A program made the translations under genes and the position numbers. Below are positions 62,064 through 64,000 of a stretch of DNA of 64,000 nucleotides, in pieces. The stretch lies in NCBI GenBank assembly GCA_016744875.1, contig JADGDL010000006.1:5604-69603 (forward strand). The letters are read 5' to 3'. The notes under the pieces were generated by a model, which was not told where the DNA came from, searched no databases, and saw only the letters and a program-made list of their open reading frames with translations. This DNA comes from Sulfurovum sp. GTDB lineage: Bacteria; Campylobacterota; Campylobacteria; Campylobacterales; Sulfurovaceae. Numbering within the stretch: position 1 is the first letter of the stretch; every line of letters starts with the position of its first letter.

Positions 62064-63572
62064 TTAATAAGATGTTTGTGCTTCGTCAAGACCCTTTCTA
62101 GAATCTAGATTTAAGTTTCCTTTTGTAACCGCTTGTTTATACCACTCTTTTTCAAGTGTCGCTTTAAACTCTTTTTTCGCCGCTACTAATTTCTCTAAAG
62201 GAACACCCGCTAATCCCTGAGCGTTTGTTTTATTTGAAAAGTCTGGAGCTATAAAATCAACTACACCATGTTTAGCAAGGATACCTACAAGTGCAATTCT
62301 TGCTTGCATCGCTGATTCATTGGCTACCGCTAAGAGACGTAATGTTTCTTCTGGAGCATGGAAGAATGCTGGGTGAGATGCAACTGCATAATCCCATTTC
62401 CACTGACCACTTCTGATATCGGCACGAACATCTTTTAACTCTGCATCTGTTGCACCAGCTTCCATTGCTTTCGCAGTTTCAAGGTGTGCTTTTGCCAAGT
62501 TATCCATAGCAAGTTCATGAAGTTGCTCTTTTCTTTTATATTTCTGAAGAACGATACCTCTTAACTTTGTCTCACTTTCTCTGTGACAAGGCATACAAGA
62601 TCTTTCCATTGTTTCCAGTGGATTTTGTAATTGGTGATCACTATATTTCACAGAACCTTCTTGAGTATATGGCATGTGACAATCTGCACACGATACACCT
62701 TTTTGACCATGAATACCAGTTTTAAACAGCTCATATCCAGGGTGTTGTGTTTTTAACATTGGTGTTTTTGAAATTTTATGTGTCCAGTCTTTGAAGCCCA
62801 TGTCATCATAATATTGCTCAGCACCTTCTGCTGTTAAACCATTTTGCCAAGGAAGTGTAACCACTTTAGCTACTTTTGCAGTACCCTCTTTATCTGTCCA
62901 TTCTGTTTTCTTGAAGTAATACTCAGTATGACATTGTGCACAGACAAGACTTCGCTTCTCTTGATGGGTAGAATCAGCAAATTTAGGTAATCCTGCAGAT
63001 TCCAATGCTCTATCCAAGTAAGGTCTTCTTACAACAAGTTCACCCGTTTTATTGCTATGACAATCAGCACAACCAATAGAGTTTACAATTTCATCACCAT
63101 ACTTTGCCCATTTTCCAGTAAAGTATTCTAATTCACCATCTCTTTCCATAATTCTTGGAACATCCGGGGACTTACATGTCCAACATGCAGTAGGCATTGG
63201 GCCAGTTTTTGCATCAACCGGTGCACCCGTTCTTAATGAGTTTACATTATCTTGAACCGCATAATAGTGTCCACGAGGTGCATTATAATCTTTTGCAAAA
63301 CCATAACCAGACCAAAGAACAGCAAGTTGAGATTTTTCTTTAAGCATATCTGTAAGTAAAGAACTCTCTTTTGTTTTTTTCCAAGAGCCATACTGTCTAG
63401 GATAGTATCTCGCCCACTCTTCACTTTTATTTTGTGATGCATCAGGTACTGCAGGCGATGTTGCCAAAGAAATTCTCTCAGCCTCTCTTTCATTCACGCT
63501 ACCTGCCAACAATGCCATAACACCAATTGCCAAAACTGATCCTGCAAATAGTAATTTATAATTCATTTTCAT
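62064..63572 (-). CDS. nrfA: Ammonia-forming cytochrome c552 nitrite reductase NrfA
   Basis: Six-electron reduction of nitrite to ammonium in the periplasm. 502 residues with a signal peptide (1-25). Five haems: catalytic CWTCK (C130-K134) and CADCH (168), CAQCH (211), CADCH (295) and CMPCH (326). Active-site R114, Y218 and H277 can be placed by context. The lysine-ligated haem is the classical type, unlike the His-ligated form of some Campylobacter. Follows nrfH by 13 bp. Confidence 0.98.
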   Translation of the reverse strand: MKMNYKLLFAGSVLAIGVMALLAGSVNEREAERISLATSPAVPDASQNKSEEWARYYPRQYGSWKKTKESSLLTDMLKEKSQLAVLWSGYGFAKDYNAPRGHYYAVQDNVNSLRTGAPVDAKTGPMPTACWTCKSPDVPRIMERDGELEYFTGKWAKYGDEIVNSIGCADCHSNKTGELVVRRPYLDRALESAGLPKFADSTHQEKRSLVCAQCHTEYYFKKTEWTDKEGTAKVAKVVTLPWQNGLTAEGAEQYYDDMGFKDWTHKISKTPMLKTQHPGYELFKTGIHGQKGVSCADCHMPYTQEGSVKYSDHQLQNPLETMERSCMPCHRESETKLRGIVLQKYKRKEQLHELAMDNLAKAHLETAKAMEAGATDAELKDVRADIRSGQWKWDYAVASHPAFFHAPEETLRLLAVANESAMQARIALVGILAKHGVVDFIAPDFSNKTNAQGLAGVPLEKLVAAKKEFKATLEKEWYKQAVTKGNLNLDSRKGLDEAQTSY

Positions 63573-63585
63573 TTTCTTCTCCTTT

Positions 63586-64000
63586 TTATTTTACTTCTTT
63601 AATACCAAGATTATTTGGTGTTGTAGTTAACCCTCTCACTTTCCCGTGAGGCACCTCTTTATGACAAGACCAACATTTTCTACCACTTGCAACATAATCT
63701 TCACTAAAATTATGATATCTGTCTGCACTGCTAGTTATTGTTGAACTCATACTCTTATGACAAGATATACAATTATCCTGCACCCTTTTTGCACCATCTT
63801 CACTTATCTTAATCGCATGTTCATACGTATCAAAAGTAAACGCCAAAGTATGATTCCAGCCATCTACAGCTTTTGCTTTATACTTCTTAATAAACCCATC
63901 CGTTGGTAAATGACACTCTACACATGTGACATCACGTGCATGTGAACTATGTTGCCAGGTAGCATACTGTGTATTCATTGCATGACAATTTATACATGCT
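63586..64000 (-). CDS. nrfH: NrfH, membrane tetrahaem quinol dehydrogenase (5' end outside window)
   Basis: Passes electrons from menaquinol to NrfA. The visible part has four haem sites: CINCHAM at the window edge (63982-63996 and onward), CVECH, CISCH and CWSCH. The Met after the first site (CINCHAM) is the unusual haem 1 ligand in NrfH. The N-terminal helix is beyond the right edge. A first ATG inside the window would cut off the first haem site and is not the real start. Confidence 0.95.
   Translation of the reverse strand, partial: ACINCHAMNTQYATWQHSSHARDVTCVECHLPTDGFIKKYKAKAVDGWNHTLAFTFDTYEHAIKISEDGAKRVQDNCISCHKSMSSTITSSADRYHNFSEDYVASGRKCWSCHKEVPHGKVRGLTTTPNNLGIKEVK

Noticed and set aside
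1..64000. Search for tRNA, rRNA, CRISPR, transposase, integrase, toxin-antitoxin or defence genes
   Set aside because: None recognised by eye in coding or intergenic sequence; short degenerate RNAs could still be missed.

Overview
This window is a piece of an AT-rich, gene-dense chromosome. The gene content points to a Campylobacterota (Epsilonproteobacteria) chemolithotroph or nitrate respirer of the Sulfurovum/Sulfurimonas kind. The main clues are an epsilon-type periplasmic nitrate reductase (napA followed by napG), a pentahaem NrfA with NrfH and a fused CcsBA cytochrome c synthase, a bc1 complex with a di-haem cytochrome c subunit, a QueE with a displaced cluster cysteine, and a very compact layout. 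The genus is inferred from this content, not from any database match. I found no rRNA, tRNA, CRISPR array, insertion sequence or prophage.

Region by region. (1) 1-5958, all minus strand: napG (cut by the window edge), napA, a Crp/Fnr-family regulator of the NO-sensing (DNR/NssR-like) type, siroheme genes (precorrin-2 dehydrogenase, cobA) and an Rrf2/NsrR-like regulator. (2) 6103-11483, plus: a complete cytochrome-c nitric oxide reductase operon, norC-norB-norD-norQ-norE-norF-like. (3) 11528-18476: a membrane sensor-like protein, nrdB, small and hypothetical proteins, a CPA2 cation/proton antiporter, a DUF4197 protein and a cold-shock protein. (4) 18842-24176: nitrate ABC transporter nrtA-nrtB-nrtD, a rhodanese and a NarK transporter. 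(5) 24338-42137: housekeeping genes (ilvE, prohibitin-like, hisIE, purF, dapB, trxB, trxA, yraN, yajQ, hom, an aminotransferase, rlmB, rsmI, rpmE, rsmE) mixed with hypothetical genes. (6) 40920-44574: molybdenum cofactor genes (moeA, moaA) interleaved with queuosine genes (queD, queE). (7) 44796-47539: petABC (Rieske, cytochrome b, di-haem cytochrome c). (8) 47788-53079: mnmG, ribE, ferritin, an MnmD-like methyltransferase, luxS and a HAD phosphatase. (9) 53063-59155: a peptide ABC transporter (Yej/Dpp type). (10) 59212-64000: nrfH-nrfA-ccsBA plus a small exported protein.

How it fits together: NrtABD and NarK can bring in nitrate or exchange nitrate and nitrite. NapA (with MoaA/MoeA for its cofactor) reduces nitrate in the periplasm, NrfHA reduces nitrite to ammonium, NorCB removes NO, and PetABC links the quinone pool to periplasmic cytochromes. 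Two regulators sit beside likely targets. Perfect TTGAT-N4-ATCAA boxes lie upstream of napA and over the regulator gene's own promoter, and two related dyads precede norC next to the Rrf2 gene.

The least explained signals are: a 33-bp dispersed hairpin repeat with an AAAACCTTATA core found in five intergenic spots; a 23-bp perfect inverted repeat between nrtA and nrtB; opposed arrays of a TTACGTG-like heptamer in the mnmG/ribE divergent promoter; and several small unlisted proteins. No single locus here clearly looks like a new defence or mobile system.
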